Source of the DNA: a virus
DNA length: 64,000 nucleotides
Virus record (IMG/VR): IMGVR_UViG_3300036806_000484
Location: 1-64,000 of that record
Direction: 5' to 3' (one strand)
In this document: positions 8,049 to 16,100 of the stretch, piece after piece
How positions within the stretch are numbered: position 1 is the first letter of the stretch
How the letters are laid out: each line of letters begins with the position of its first letter
Notes under the pieces: generated by a model
What the model was told of the DNA's origin: nothing
Database searches by the model: none
What the model saw: only the letters and a program-made list of their open reading frames with translations
Position numbers and translations under genes: made by a program

Positions 8049-8158
8049 AACCTCATCTTTGCCGCCGCGGCGGGTCTTCCCCGGCGCTCCCCGCTGCTTG
8101 GCTGGCGTACTACCACGTGGACCAGCCCTGCCACTTACAGCCGGTTCGGCGGCATCAA

Positions 8159-9376
8159 CTACTCGTCCAGGTCGCTCTTCACCTTCTCCAGGTCGAGAAT
8201 CACTTCGGCTGCCTGCTCCGCCGTGGCGATCGCTTGGTAGGTGTCCAGCTTCAGGACGCGCTTCACGATGGCGTTGAGGTCGGACAGCGTGTCGAGCCCG
8301 AGCCGCTTCGCCTCGGCCTTCAGGTGCTTGTGCAGGTCCGACTGCTTCATCCCCTCGAGGCTTTCGAGGACGAGCGTCAGGCGGTCCTTCGGCTCTTCTG
8401 CGGCCGGCGGCGGAGTCGGGGTGGAAGCGACGTCTGGGGCCTTTTCACCGTTGCCGGGTTGGGCGGCAGGGGTACCATCTTTGTCCGTCGCTTCCGACCC
8501 CGACGGCGCGCCGGAAGCGGGCTTCCTCTTCTTCGCCTCAAGCTGCTCGCGCAGCTTGTCCTGCCGCTCCTTGGTGCGTGCTGCCGTGCGCTCGTTGTCA
8601 TCCTCGCCGTCGAGGTTGCGGATCAATCCCTCGACTGTCGTATCGCCGTCCCGGATGGCGGTGATCACGCCGCGCAGCGTGATCAACTCGTCGGTGCCGA
8701 TGTCGTCCAGCCCCTGCACGCCGAGCAGCTTGAACACCTGAGCCTCCACTACGCCGGCCTTGGCGAACCACGCCATCGCGTTCTGGCGCGTCTGGGCCAG
8801 CGTGCCGGCCTGCCCCACCGATGCCGCACGCGCCGCCTGATAGATGCGCTGCGTCAGCGCCGCGGGGATGACCTTGAAGACCGAATTGCGGAGCGCGATC
8901 GACGTCGCCGCATTGCCGGTCACCACGATCATGTCGTCGTTGAGCCGCTTCCCGTTCCTGTCGGTGATCCGCCGGCGCACCCGCACCCGGACGGCCACGT
9001 TCTTCTCGAGGTCGAAGCAGGTGCCCTGGGCGGTAACGTGGGTTGCGTCGTCGCCCACCACGCCGGCGTCGACCCGCAGGTTGCCCCACGAGTAGGCCAT
9101 GATCTCGGCCAGCCGCGCCGAGGGACCCTCGATCGTCTTGCCCGCGCGCGGCAGGGCGTAGAAGCAGCTTGCCGCCGTCTCCGCATCGAGGGTGGCGAGA
9201 TCCATCGCCTCCTTCAACGACTTGGTGATGCTGCGCGGGTACTTCTTCGCCGTCGAGACCTGCACGTCGACAGACGCGCGGTCGACGTCGTCCATCCGAA
9301 CGAGCCCCGATCCGATCACGACCTCTTCCTGAATCTCGTCTTCTGCGCCTTGGGCGCCCTTCCCTGGTCCCGTCAT
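8159..9376 (-). CDS. Probable phage single-strand annealing/recombination-associated protein (405 aa)
   Basis: The central part (about residues 40-240) carries conserved-looking phrases such as ETAASCFYALPRAGKTIEGP, SARLAEIMAYSWGNLRV and NGKRLNDDMIVVTGNAATS. I know these from phage proteins that commonly sit beside YqaJ-type exonucleases. The last 130 residues are charged and low-complexity. It directly follows the YqaJ-like nuclease with an ATGA overlap, the usual layout of a nuclease/annealing-protein pair (compare lambda Exo/Beta). The function is inferred from context and not from a motif; it could instead be an unrelated DNA-binding protein. It ends in TAG. Confidence 0.6.
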   Translation of the reverse strand: MTGPGKGAQGAEDEIQEEVVIGSGLVRMDDVDRASVDVQVSTAKKYPRSITKSLKEAMDLATLDAETAASCFYALPRAGKTIEGPSARLAEIMAYSWGNLRVDAGVVGDDATHVTAQGTCFDLEKNVAVRVRVRRRITDRNGKRLNDDMIVVTGNAATSIALRNSVFKVIPAALTQRIYQAARAASVGQAGTLAQTRQNAMAWFAKAGVVEAQVFKLLGVQGLDDIGTDELITLRGVITAIRDGDTTVEGLIRNLDGEDDNERTAARTKERQDKLREQLEAKKRKPASGAPSGSEATDKDGTPAAQPGNGEKAPDVASTPTPPPAAEEPKDRLTLVLESLEGMKQSDLHKHLKAEAKRLGLDTLSDLNAIVKRVLKLDTYQAIATAEQAAEVILDLEKVKSDLDE

Positions 9377-10440
9377 TCTTTCTCCTTGTCGTTGTCATCG
9401 CCGCGCAGGTATAGCCGCAGCTCGTCGTAGGGTGCGCCCCGCTTCTCGAACTGCGCGAGGTCGATGGTCACGTCTTCCTTCTCCAGAATCGCCTGGAGTA
9501 TCTTCGGGCCAGCGAGCGTCGGGTCCATCGTCTTGGCCATGAGCCCGAACAGCTTCTGCCGATCGATGGGCCGGGCGGCGAGCAGCGCCTTCTTGTCGAA
9601 GGACGTTTTCTGTCGGGCGCTGAAGTGCAAGGTATCGTTGCCGATGCGCAGCGCGCCGCGGCTCGGGCCCAGGAGCTCGATCATCTGCCCGCGCGCCTGC
9701 TTCTGGAGGTCCTCGCCGGTCTTCGCCAGGTCGCGCGCCTCGGCATAGGCATCGATCGCGGCGCGAAGCTCCGGCGTCTCGGCAAGCTCGATCACCTCGG
9801 TCTGGGCCTTCACCAGCGCCGACGGCACCCGCCAGCCGGTGTCAGATGGCGGCTTCTCCGTCAGGATGTGATCGTTGTAGAAGGTCTGCGCGGCCTGGAA
9901 CAGGCTCCGCTGGAGAATGTTGTCGGCCTCGTGGTCGAAGCGGATCAGCACCCAGTATTCGGCGCTGAACACCCCGAAGGCGCCGGTCGGGCTCTCCATC
10001 AGTCCCGGCTGCATGTACCACTGAAGCTGGGTGCCGAACCTCTCCGGGAGCCCGTCGCGCTGCGCGGCGATGAAGACAGGGACCATCATCGTCTTCAACT
10101 CGAGGGGAGAAAGCTGGCCGGCCGCGCGCCTGATCTCGTCGAGGTAGAAGCCGCGATCGACGTTGCCCACCACGAACGGGTACTTCGGATGCCGCAGCAT
10201 CTCCTTCACGCGGACCAGTTTCCGTCCGGTGTCCTTCTGATACTTCTTCGCCACGATCGGCTCGAGCATCCGGCCGCGCTCGAGCACCGGCAGGTCCTCG
10301 GGCAATTCCTTCGCCTGCCCCATCTTCTCGAGGAACAGGTCCAGCGGGCCCTTCTTGGGATCCGCCCCGACCAGGGCGGCGACGTCTGACCCTCCGATGC
10401 CCGAGCGGCGATCGGCGAGGAACTTCTTCCTGCTCGTCAT
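9373..10440 (-). CDS. YqaJ-like viral recombinase (PD-(D/E)XK exonuclease)
   Basis: This is a lambda-exonuclease-fold nuclease that would resect dsDNA ends for recombination. The N-terminal motif RRSGIGGSDVAALVG, the later PFVVGNVDR and the ELKTM core (E-x-K) are diagnostic of the YqaJ family. The 355-residue length fits. It starts at ATG 10440 behind AGGAG and heads the recombination/replication string. It overlaps the probable annealing-protein gene by ATGA. Bases 10441-10554 upstream are noncoding and may hold its promoter, although I see no convincing sigma70 site. Confidence 0.85.
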   Translation of the reverse strand: MTSRKKFLADRRSGIGGSDVAALVGADPKKGPLDLFLEKMGQAKELPEDLPVLERGRMLEPIVAKKYQKDTGRKLVRVKEMLRHPKYPFVVGNVDRGFYLDEIRRAAGQLSPLELKTMMVPVFIAAQRDGLPERFGTQLQWYMQPGLMESPTGAFGVFSAEYWVLIRFDHEADNILQRSLFQAAQTFYNDHILTEKPPSDTGWRVPSALVKAQTEVIELAETPELRAAIDAYAEARDLAKTGEDLQKQARGQMIELLGPSRGALRIGNDTLHFSARQKTSFDKKALLAARPIDRQKLFGLMAKTMDPTLAGPKILQAILEKEDVTIDLAQFEKRGAPYDELRLYLRGDDNDKEKE

Positions 10441-10554
10441 GTGAATTGACTCCTACGTGGGGCTTGGTATCTTGCTCGTCAGGCGAGTCGGGTGCTCCTG
10501 TTCCCGATCCCTGCCTGTAGCACCGGCCTGCGCTGCCCACCAGCGCGGGCCGAC

Positions 10555-10722
10555 TTACTTCCTGCCGTTACGCTCCCACTTCATGAGCACCTTGCGCATG
10601 TAGTCGGTGATCAGCCGTTCGATGGTGGTGTTGTTGTCGGACGCGAGCCTGCGCAACCGCCACATTTCGTCGCGGGTCATGAGGTGCCGGATCAGGCCCT
10701 TCTTTTCCGGTTGGTTCGCCAT
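10555..10722 (-). CDS. Small ribbon-helix-helix-like protein (55 aa)
   Basis: This is a 55-codon gene (MANQPEKKGLIRHLMTRDEM ... TTIERLITDYMRKVLMKWE), basic, with the strand-helix-helix pattern of Arc/MetJ-type DNA-binding proteins. The start is ATG 10722 and the stop TAA. There is no good Shine-Dalgarno sequence. Its place between the lysis and recombination blocks suits a small regulator, which is an inference. Confidence 0.6.
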   Translation of the reverse strand: MANQPEKKGLIRHLMTRDEMWRLRRLASDNNTTIERLITDYMRKVLMKWERNGRK

Positions 10723-10762
10723 GGGAGGGACGGTACTACGTTACGTCGAAACGCGCAAGTCC

Positions 10763-11419
10763 TTACGGTATGTGCGACCGCCCGAGCAGGTAGACGCCGA
10801 TACCGAGCAGCAGCTTGAAGGCAAGGCTCTGGGTCTGGTGCAGGTTGGTGGCGATCTGGACCCGGGCGCTGTCCACCTGGACGGTTGCCGAGGCGTCCGG
10901 CGTGGCGGCGCGCAGGGCCATGCGACCGTCCGCGCTCCGATTCAGCGCCGCGATGATTTCCGTAGGGTCGCGCCGAATAGTCCACGCGACAGTGGCAGGC
11001 TTCGGCGGCCGCGGTACGTCGGCCTTGATGCTGGCGTGGAAACCGGCGGTATCGATCGATGCCGCGAGCTGCCGCACGGTGCTATCGGTGGTGGACGTCG
11101 TAACCGTACCGGCGCGCACGACCTCGTGTAGCGAATCGAGCTGAACCTTGAGCGCCGTCAAGCTGACGGTCTTCTGGCCATCGTCCTTCAGCGCCTTGCC
11201 GAGCTCGCCGCGCAGCTGGATGGCCTGCGTCTGCTGGAATGCCAAGCGCTCGTGGACATTGAGGGACTTCGAGCGGTAGACCAGCCGCGACGTGTCGACC
11301 GCCGCCATGTCGTTGAAGTGATCGAGCTTCTCCTGTGCGAGACGATCGCGGAGCAGAGAGATGATCAGGAGCATCGCGGCGAACGCCGCAGCAATGGCGA
11401 GGACGATGGGGCGTTTCAC
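10763..11419 (-). CDS. Membrane-anchored protein of the lysis region (218 aa), possible spanin-type component
   Basis: An N-terminal transmembrane segment (about residues 4-24) is followed by a charged, partly coiled region with two SxTDST-like runs. A second hydrophobic segment (FKLLLGIGVYLLG) lies near the C-terminus. It overlaps the 28-residue membrane peptide by ATGA and is the last gene of the lysis cassette. Its size and single N-terminal anchor recall inner-membrane spanins, but the second membrane segment is atypical. The role is inferred from position only. Confidence 0.55.
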   Translation of the reverse strand: MKRPIVLAIAAAFAAMLLIISLLRDRLAQEKLDHFNDMAAVDTSRLVYRSKSLNVHERLAFQQTQAIQLRGELGKALKDDGQKTVSLTALKVQLDSLHEVVRAGTVTTSTTDSTVRQLAASIDTAGFHASIKADVPRPPKPATVAWTIRRDPTEIIAALNRSADGRMALRAATPDASATVQVDSARVQIATNLHQTQSLAFKLLLGIGVYLLGRSHIP

Positions 11420-11502
11420 GGGTGCCTCGGGGGCCTGGGACCGAAGGAAAGAAGGGCGGCGATACCAACCATGATCCAGCCGAATACCCAGACGGCGTCC
11501 AT
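11416..11502 (-). CDS. 28-residue single-span membrane peptide
   Basis: The peptide MDAVWVFGWIMVGIAALLSF plus a short PRPPRHP tail is one transmembrane helix. ATG 11502 overlaps the upstream TGA and its stop overlaps the next ATG, so it sits in the same coupled string as its neighbours. This argues that it is translated in spite of its size. Its place between endolysin and spanin-like genes suggests a lysis role; function unknown. Confidence 0.5.
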   Translation of the reverse strand: MDAVWVFGWIMVGIAALLSFGPRPPRHP

Positions 11503-11747
11503 CAGCGTGGGGGAAGGACGTCCTTGAAAGCTCGCTGCATCCAGCCGTTCAGAAAGCGGGCCTGGCTGGGGTCGTGGGCCACGATGTTGGCGTAGTGCCG
11601 GGCCCGGTCCTCGGAGAACAGGACGCGCACCTTGAGACGGTGGAACTCGGTGGTGTCGCAGGCGACTGCCGATGTAGTCTGCGGATTCCTGGGGGCCGGG
11701 ACAGCCGCAATGACGAGGGCAGCCGCCCATGGAACCCAGCTACGCAT
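11502..11747 (-). CDS. Small exported protein with signal peptide (81 aa), candidate outer-membrane lipoprotein
   Basis: The start MRSWVPWAAALVIAAVPAPR is a signal peptide. A Cys at residue 30 preceded by SAVA is a weak lipobox. It starts at ATG 11747, overlapping the endolysin stop by 8 bases, and ends in ATGA with the membrane peptide. Small lipoproteins next to endolysins are often o-spanins; here that is a guess from size and context. The longer open frame upstream only shadows the endolysin gene. Confidence 0.5.
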   Translation of the reverse strand: MRSWVPWAAALVIAAVPAPRNPQTTSAVACDTTEFHRLKVRVLFSEDRARHYANIVAHDPSQARFLNGWMQRAFKDVLPPR

Positions 11748-12153
11748 CGCGCGCTCGCTCGAGCCGGGCCTTGGCGACGGACTCGCCCTCGTTGATCGAG
11801 GAGTCGTAGACCTCGTCTGCCAGCTCCTGGTCGGGTTCACTGTCGAGGCCCAGCGGCGTCCAGTACCGCTCCTTCCGGAAGTCTTTCACCAGCTGCTTGA
11901 ACTCCGGATGCTGTGAGGCAAGCTCGGCGTCAACCTGCTTCCAGACCGCCGCGCCGGCGTCCTTCGTCGTGGTGAGGCCCAACCTGCGGCATACCTCGGA
12001 TACGGCGTGATCAACGAGTGGCCAGCCGATGAAGTGAGGGTTGGCCTGGCGTGCGATCGCGCAGATTGTTTCCCCGCCGCGGTCCTTCGAGTCGTTGGCG
12101 TAGCCGCCCTCGGCCCCGGACGTCTTTGCGTCGGAGATGTTGAAGTCAGCCAT
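11740..12153 (-). CDS. Endolysin, glycoside hydrolase family 108 (N-acetylmuramidase)
   Basis: This enzyme cuts the glycan chain of peptidoglycan at the end of infection. The N-terminal signature AEGGYANDSKDRGGET (catalytic Glu at about residue 15) is the GH108 hallmark EGGY-ND--D-GGET. The C-terminal half corresponds to the PG_binding_3 region. At 137 residues it is slightly shorter than usual. There is no signal peptide, so it needs a holin; the two membrane-protein genes directly upstream are candidates. The stop is TAG. Confidence 0.85.
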   Translation of the reverse strand: MADFNISDAKTSGAEGGYANDSKDRGGETICAIARQANPHFIGWPLVDHAVSEVCRRLGLTTTKDAGAAVWKQVDAELASQHPEFKQLVKDFRKERYWTPLGLDSEPDQELADEVYDSSINEGESVAKARLERARDA

Positions 12154-12580
12154 CGCCGCGCCGCGCGAACGGGACCAGCTTCCCGGCCAGGTTGCCGATC
12201 GTCGAGAACGCTGCTTGGGTGACGGTCTGCGAGAGCGACATACAGCCGGCGACGAAGAGCCCGCCAGCTGCGATCAGGGCGATGACCTTGGCGGACAAGG
12301 GGCTCGCGACGGCCATGCTGTCGAGCCACCACTGGGCCTTCACGACCTTGGTGAGGCCGAAGAAGAAGGCGCCCGCCACCGCGACGTGGGCCACGGTGAT
12401 GACGATGTTGAGCCCAGGGGACCGCATCTGTACCGCCGTCTGGACGTTCTCATCGGCCTTCTTCACCGCGTCGGCGATCTTAGTGAGGGTCGTCGACCGA
12501 CTGGGCCGTGGCTGCGGCACCGGCGGCGGCGTAGCTGGCCGCTCGAGTCCGGTCAGGTCCTTGGCGTCGCTGTCCGTCAT
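12146..12580 (-). CDS. Holin-like membrane protein (144 aa)
   Basis: A proline-rich cytoplasmic N-terminus (about 30 residues) is followed by two transmembrane segments (about 58-77 and 95-115) and a basic tail ending FARRGDG. It overlaps the endolysin gene by 8 bases and the upstream gene by ATGA. Size, topology and position fit a holin, although holins have no diagnostic motif. Confidence 0.65.
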   Translation of the reverse strand: MTDSDAKDLTGLERPATPPPVPQPRPSRSTTLTKIADAVKKADENVQTAVQMRSPGLNIVITVAHVAVAGAFFFGLTKVVKAQWWLDSMAVASPLSAKVIALIAAGGLFVAGCMSLSQTVTQAAFSTIGNLAGKLVPFARRGDG

Positions 12581-13116
12581 GCTGGGCTCCCCTCGCCGCG
12601 GTCGCCGCGGCCCGTGGTGGCGTAGTAGAGCCGGGCGATCCGCTCGCGCGCGATGCGCTCTTCCGTCGCCGTCGACTGCTGCACTGCCATGAACTCCGAC
12701 ACCTTCACCGTGAACTCGCTGATGACCGCGACGAGCCCGTCCAATCGCTCGAGCGCGGCGCCTCCCGGCTGCTCACTTGGCGGGTTGGCGGCTCCCTTGA
12801 CCAGTTTGAAAGCCAGACCGATCCCGCCACTGGCGGCTCCGATGCCGACGCCGATGCCTTCGATGAGCTGGGGTAGCGAACCCGACTGCCCGCTCTGGGA
12901 CTGCTGGAGCGCGTGGAGCACCGCCGGCGCGAAGATCACCACCAGCACCCCGGCTGTCGCGGACATGAGCACGTCGCGCAGTCTCATCATAGCGGCCTTC
13001 CACCGAGCATCGTTCCTCCTGGACGGTTTCAGGACGACTACGTGGTTAATCGGGGACGCCACAAAGTAGGGGGTTTCATGAAGGCGTCCACTAGGGTTGC
13101 TCCGAGTCGCGGTCAT
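12577..13116 (-). CDS. Membrane protein upstream of the holin (179 aa), possible second holin component
   Basis: Residues about 47-70 (LMSATAGVLVVIFAPAVLHAL) and 85-105 (a glycine-rich GIGVGIGAASGGIGLAFKL) are hydrophobic, and a helical tail follows (about 125-175). The ATG at 13116 overlaps the stop of the giant gene (ATGA). A start at the internal MMRLRDVL (about residue 42) is also possible. It is probably part of the lysis set, as a holin or antiholin; this is an inference. Confidence 0.6.
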   Translation of the reverse strand: MTATRSNPSGRLHETPYFVASPINHVVVLKPSRRNDARWKAAMMRLRDVLMSATAGVLVVIFAPAVLHALQQSQSGQSGSLPQLIEGIGVGIGAASGGIGLAFKLVKGAANPPSEQPGGAALERLDGLVAVISEFTVKVSEFMAVQQSTATEERIARERIARLYYATTGRGDRGEGSPA

Positions 13117-16100
13117 CGCCCCACCCTGAGATGTTGTGGATGAACGGGCCGCACCGGACGGGCGACTCCACCGCCGGCGTGGTTGGCTTCCTTCTGCTCG
13201 AGGATCGGCTGCCAGAGCGCCTTTTCCTGCGGTGTCCCCACGTTGTAGACGTTCTGGGCTTCCTCGAAGTTCAGCTGCCTGAAGCTGCTTACCCGCGGAT
13301 CCTCTTCCGTGCCCCGCATCGTGCTCAGGTACTGGAGCCTCGTGATCTGGCCGCTGTTCACCATTGAGTCAAGCGCCATCTGGGCGGTCTGGTCGCCGGC
13401 CTTGATCCGGCGTCCAATCTCCCGCCTGGCGTCGCGTAAGGCACCCTGTTCCGGTGTCGGTGTGTCCTGGCCGCGCCGCGAGAGGTAGTCGTGCATCATA
13501 TTCACTGCGTCGGACCCCTGATGCTCGGCCGGCGCCGACGTGATGCCCAGCATGCTCTGGACGTCCCCGCCGTACTGGAGCCCGATCGGCTTGAACTGCT
13601 TGATGGAATGGGCGAATTCCTGCTCCGCCACCTTCCCCGCGTAATGCGGCAACGCCTCGTTCGGCTCGCGCGGGCTATGGATCATTCGGCCGCTGAAGTC
13701 GCGGTTGTCGAGCACGTCGAAGATGGCCGTCAGCAGCGGGTGGAGCTTGTTCTTCACCGTCTGCCAGGGGCGGCTCTGGAAGTCGATCACGTCGCGCATG
13801 TAGGACGCGAACCAGCGCCGGTGCGGTGTACCGTCCGGGTTGAGCGTGCCGTCCTGGGGGAAGTAGAGGTCCTTCAAGCTCTCAGGCGGCTTCCCTGACG
13901 CCAGCATCTGATAGATGGCCCCGGCCATGGCGATCGTCGCCGGCAGGGCAATCGTGTAGGCCAGCGGATGCGTCAGTCGCGGGCGCTTCAGCGGCTCGCG
14001 CGCCTCGCCCTCGTCCTGGAAACCATCCTCGTCCGGCGCCGACTTCGGGCCCTTCGGGCGCTCGGAGGTGCGGCCATTGAGTAGGTGCCTTACGTCGGCC
14101 ATGCCTCCGCCCAATTCTTTTCCGGACCCCACGTTCCAGCCCAGCGAGCGCACCGTGACCATGCCGAGGTCGCGCATCAGCGGGTGCCAGAACAGGTAGT
14201 TTACCGACATCTGCCCGAGCCGGTTCTCGACCGAGTTCCAGACCTCGCGCGCGATCATCCTAGCGTCGTCGTCCGTCGCTCCGTCTGGCATTCTCGAGAG
14301 TTCGTAGCGCATCAGGTCGGCAAAGACGCCCAGTTTCTGGAGCGGCACCAGGCGCTCCATGATCGGGCGAGCCACCCACTCAATGAGCCCCGGCGCGGAC
14401 CACGCAGCCGCGCTCAGCGGGTGCTTCTGACGCAGCGCCTCCCAGAACTTGGCCGCAGCGCCGGTCTTATAGAAGCCGTGCTGATCGACGCGGCCGCCGG
14501 CCACCACGAGGGCGTGCACCAGCGCCTGCATCTCGGGATCCACGTTGCCGCCCGAGAGGTAAGCGTTCCTGAGCTTCACGCCGCGCAAGAGGTTGGCGAC
14601 CGGAGCGATCGGCGCCGCCGCCCAGGACGCCAGCGCCTTACCGGGATCTCCGCCCATCATCTGCTCGATGCCAAGCGCCACCTTCGAGACCACCACGTCC
14701 ATCGTTGTGAACATCGCGTGGAAGGCGGACAGGCCTAGCTGCACTTGGTTGAGCACGTTCCCTATGCCGCGGTACGCCGAGTAGAGCGCGTTCTGCTGGA
14801 GCCCGGGCGCGAGGGATCGGTTGATGGTGTCAGCGGCCTCGGGCTCGGCGTAGTAGTGACCGCGCACGACGAGGCCTCCGACGGCCTGGTCATACTGCGC
14901 TGTCTCGATCACCAGCGACGGCTTGATGTCGAGCAGCGGCCGCAGGTCAGGGTCCGTCTGGAAAATCTTCGTCAGCGCCGCCTTCACGGTGGGCGCGATC
15001 TTCTGCATCAACTCCGGCGCGTACATGAGTGCGTGCACCGCATTGGCGATCTGCTCCGCGCGCCCGCGCACATACTCCTTGTAACCCTGGGTCGCCGTGG
15101 CTTCGCTCCCCTGGAACCGTGCGTCGGCCAGGTCGCGCAACTCTGAGCGCATCGTTACCCTGCGCTGCCGCTCCGCATCGCGCGCCGCCTTGATCTTGGC
15201 GTTGTCGCGGTTGATGGCGCCGTGCTTGGATTGCCGACCACTCGCCTTGTCGATGACCGCATCCACCAACTTGTCGTGCGCCGTGGCCGGAGGAATCAGC
15301 TTCTCCATGAGGTGGTAGCGGACGTCGAGGATGTGCCCCAGTTCGTGCATCTTGACGCCGTGCACGCTGCCACTGCGCGTCGCCATCAGGTTCCCGCCCT
15401 CGGCGAATCCCGGCGCGCGACCGCCGATGTTTGGGCCGTGCTCATGCGTGACGCCGTGGCGCGCGATCCAGTCATCCAGCGCCTCGTTGACCATCCCATC
15501 GACCGCCTCGGAGACCTTCACGTAGGGCGACCCGAACACCGTGAAGATGTTGTCTTCGATCTTTTTCATGTCCTTGGGGGGCGGCATGAGCGCTGATCGG
15601 AAGACGAAGCGGCCAGCCCGCTTCCCTTGCGCCACCAGCTTGTGGGCGAGGATGTAGCGGTCCATCTCGTGGAGTTTGAGCAGGAGTAGATCGGCCGGGT
15701 TGGTGCTCACTGGCCAGCGGGATCCGGACTGCCGCGCCTCCTTCAGCATCTTTGCAGCTGTCTTCCCGTCGCCGGCCATGGCGGCCGACCGGAAGGCGTT
15801 GATCCGGTCCGCGTCCCCGTCGAAGATGCCATCCAGCGTGGTCGGGATCGACCGGTGCTTCGTGAACGACTTCCCTCCCTCGATCGGCCGCCGGCCTACG
15901 ACCTTGCCGATCTGGGCCTCGCGCGCTCCGCGCTCCCAGATATGCTCCATGTAGTTCTCGACCAGCACCTCGAGCTTGCCCGTGCCGAGCGACCGAACCT
16001 GCGCGATGCGCGCCTGGCGCATCCTGTCGAACAGTTCGGCGGCTGCGGGACGATCGCCGCCGTAGGTGTCCGGGCTCTCAGCTTGGTCGATGAACATGAG

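Noticed and set aside
8049-8158. A second tRNA or small gene next to the tRNA-like element
   Set aside because: No T-arm or consistent acceptor stem is present, and the only frames are short, unsupported by ribosome sites and run into the tRNA-like element.
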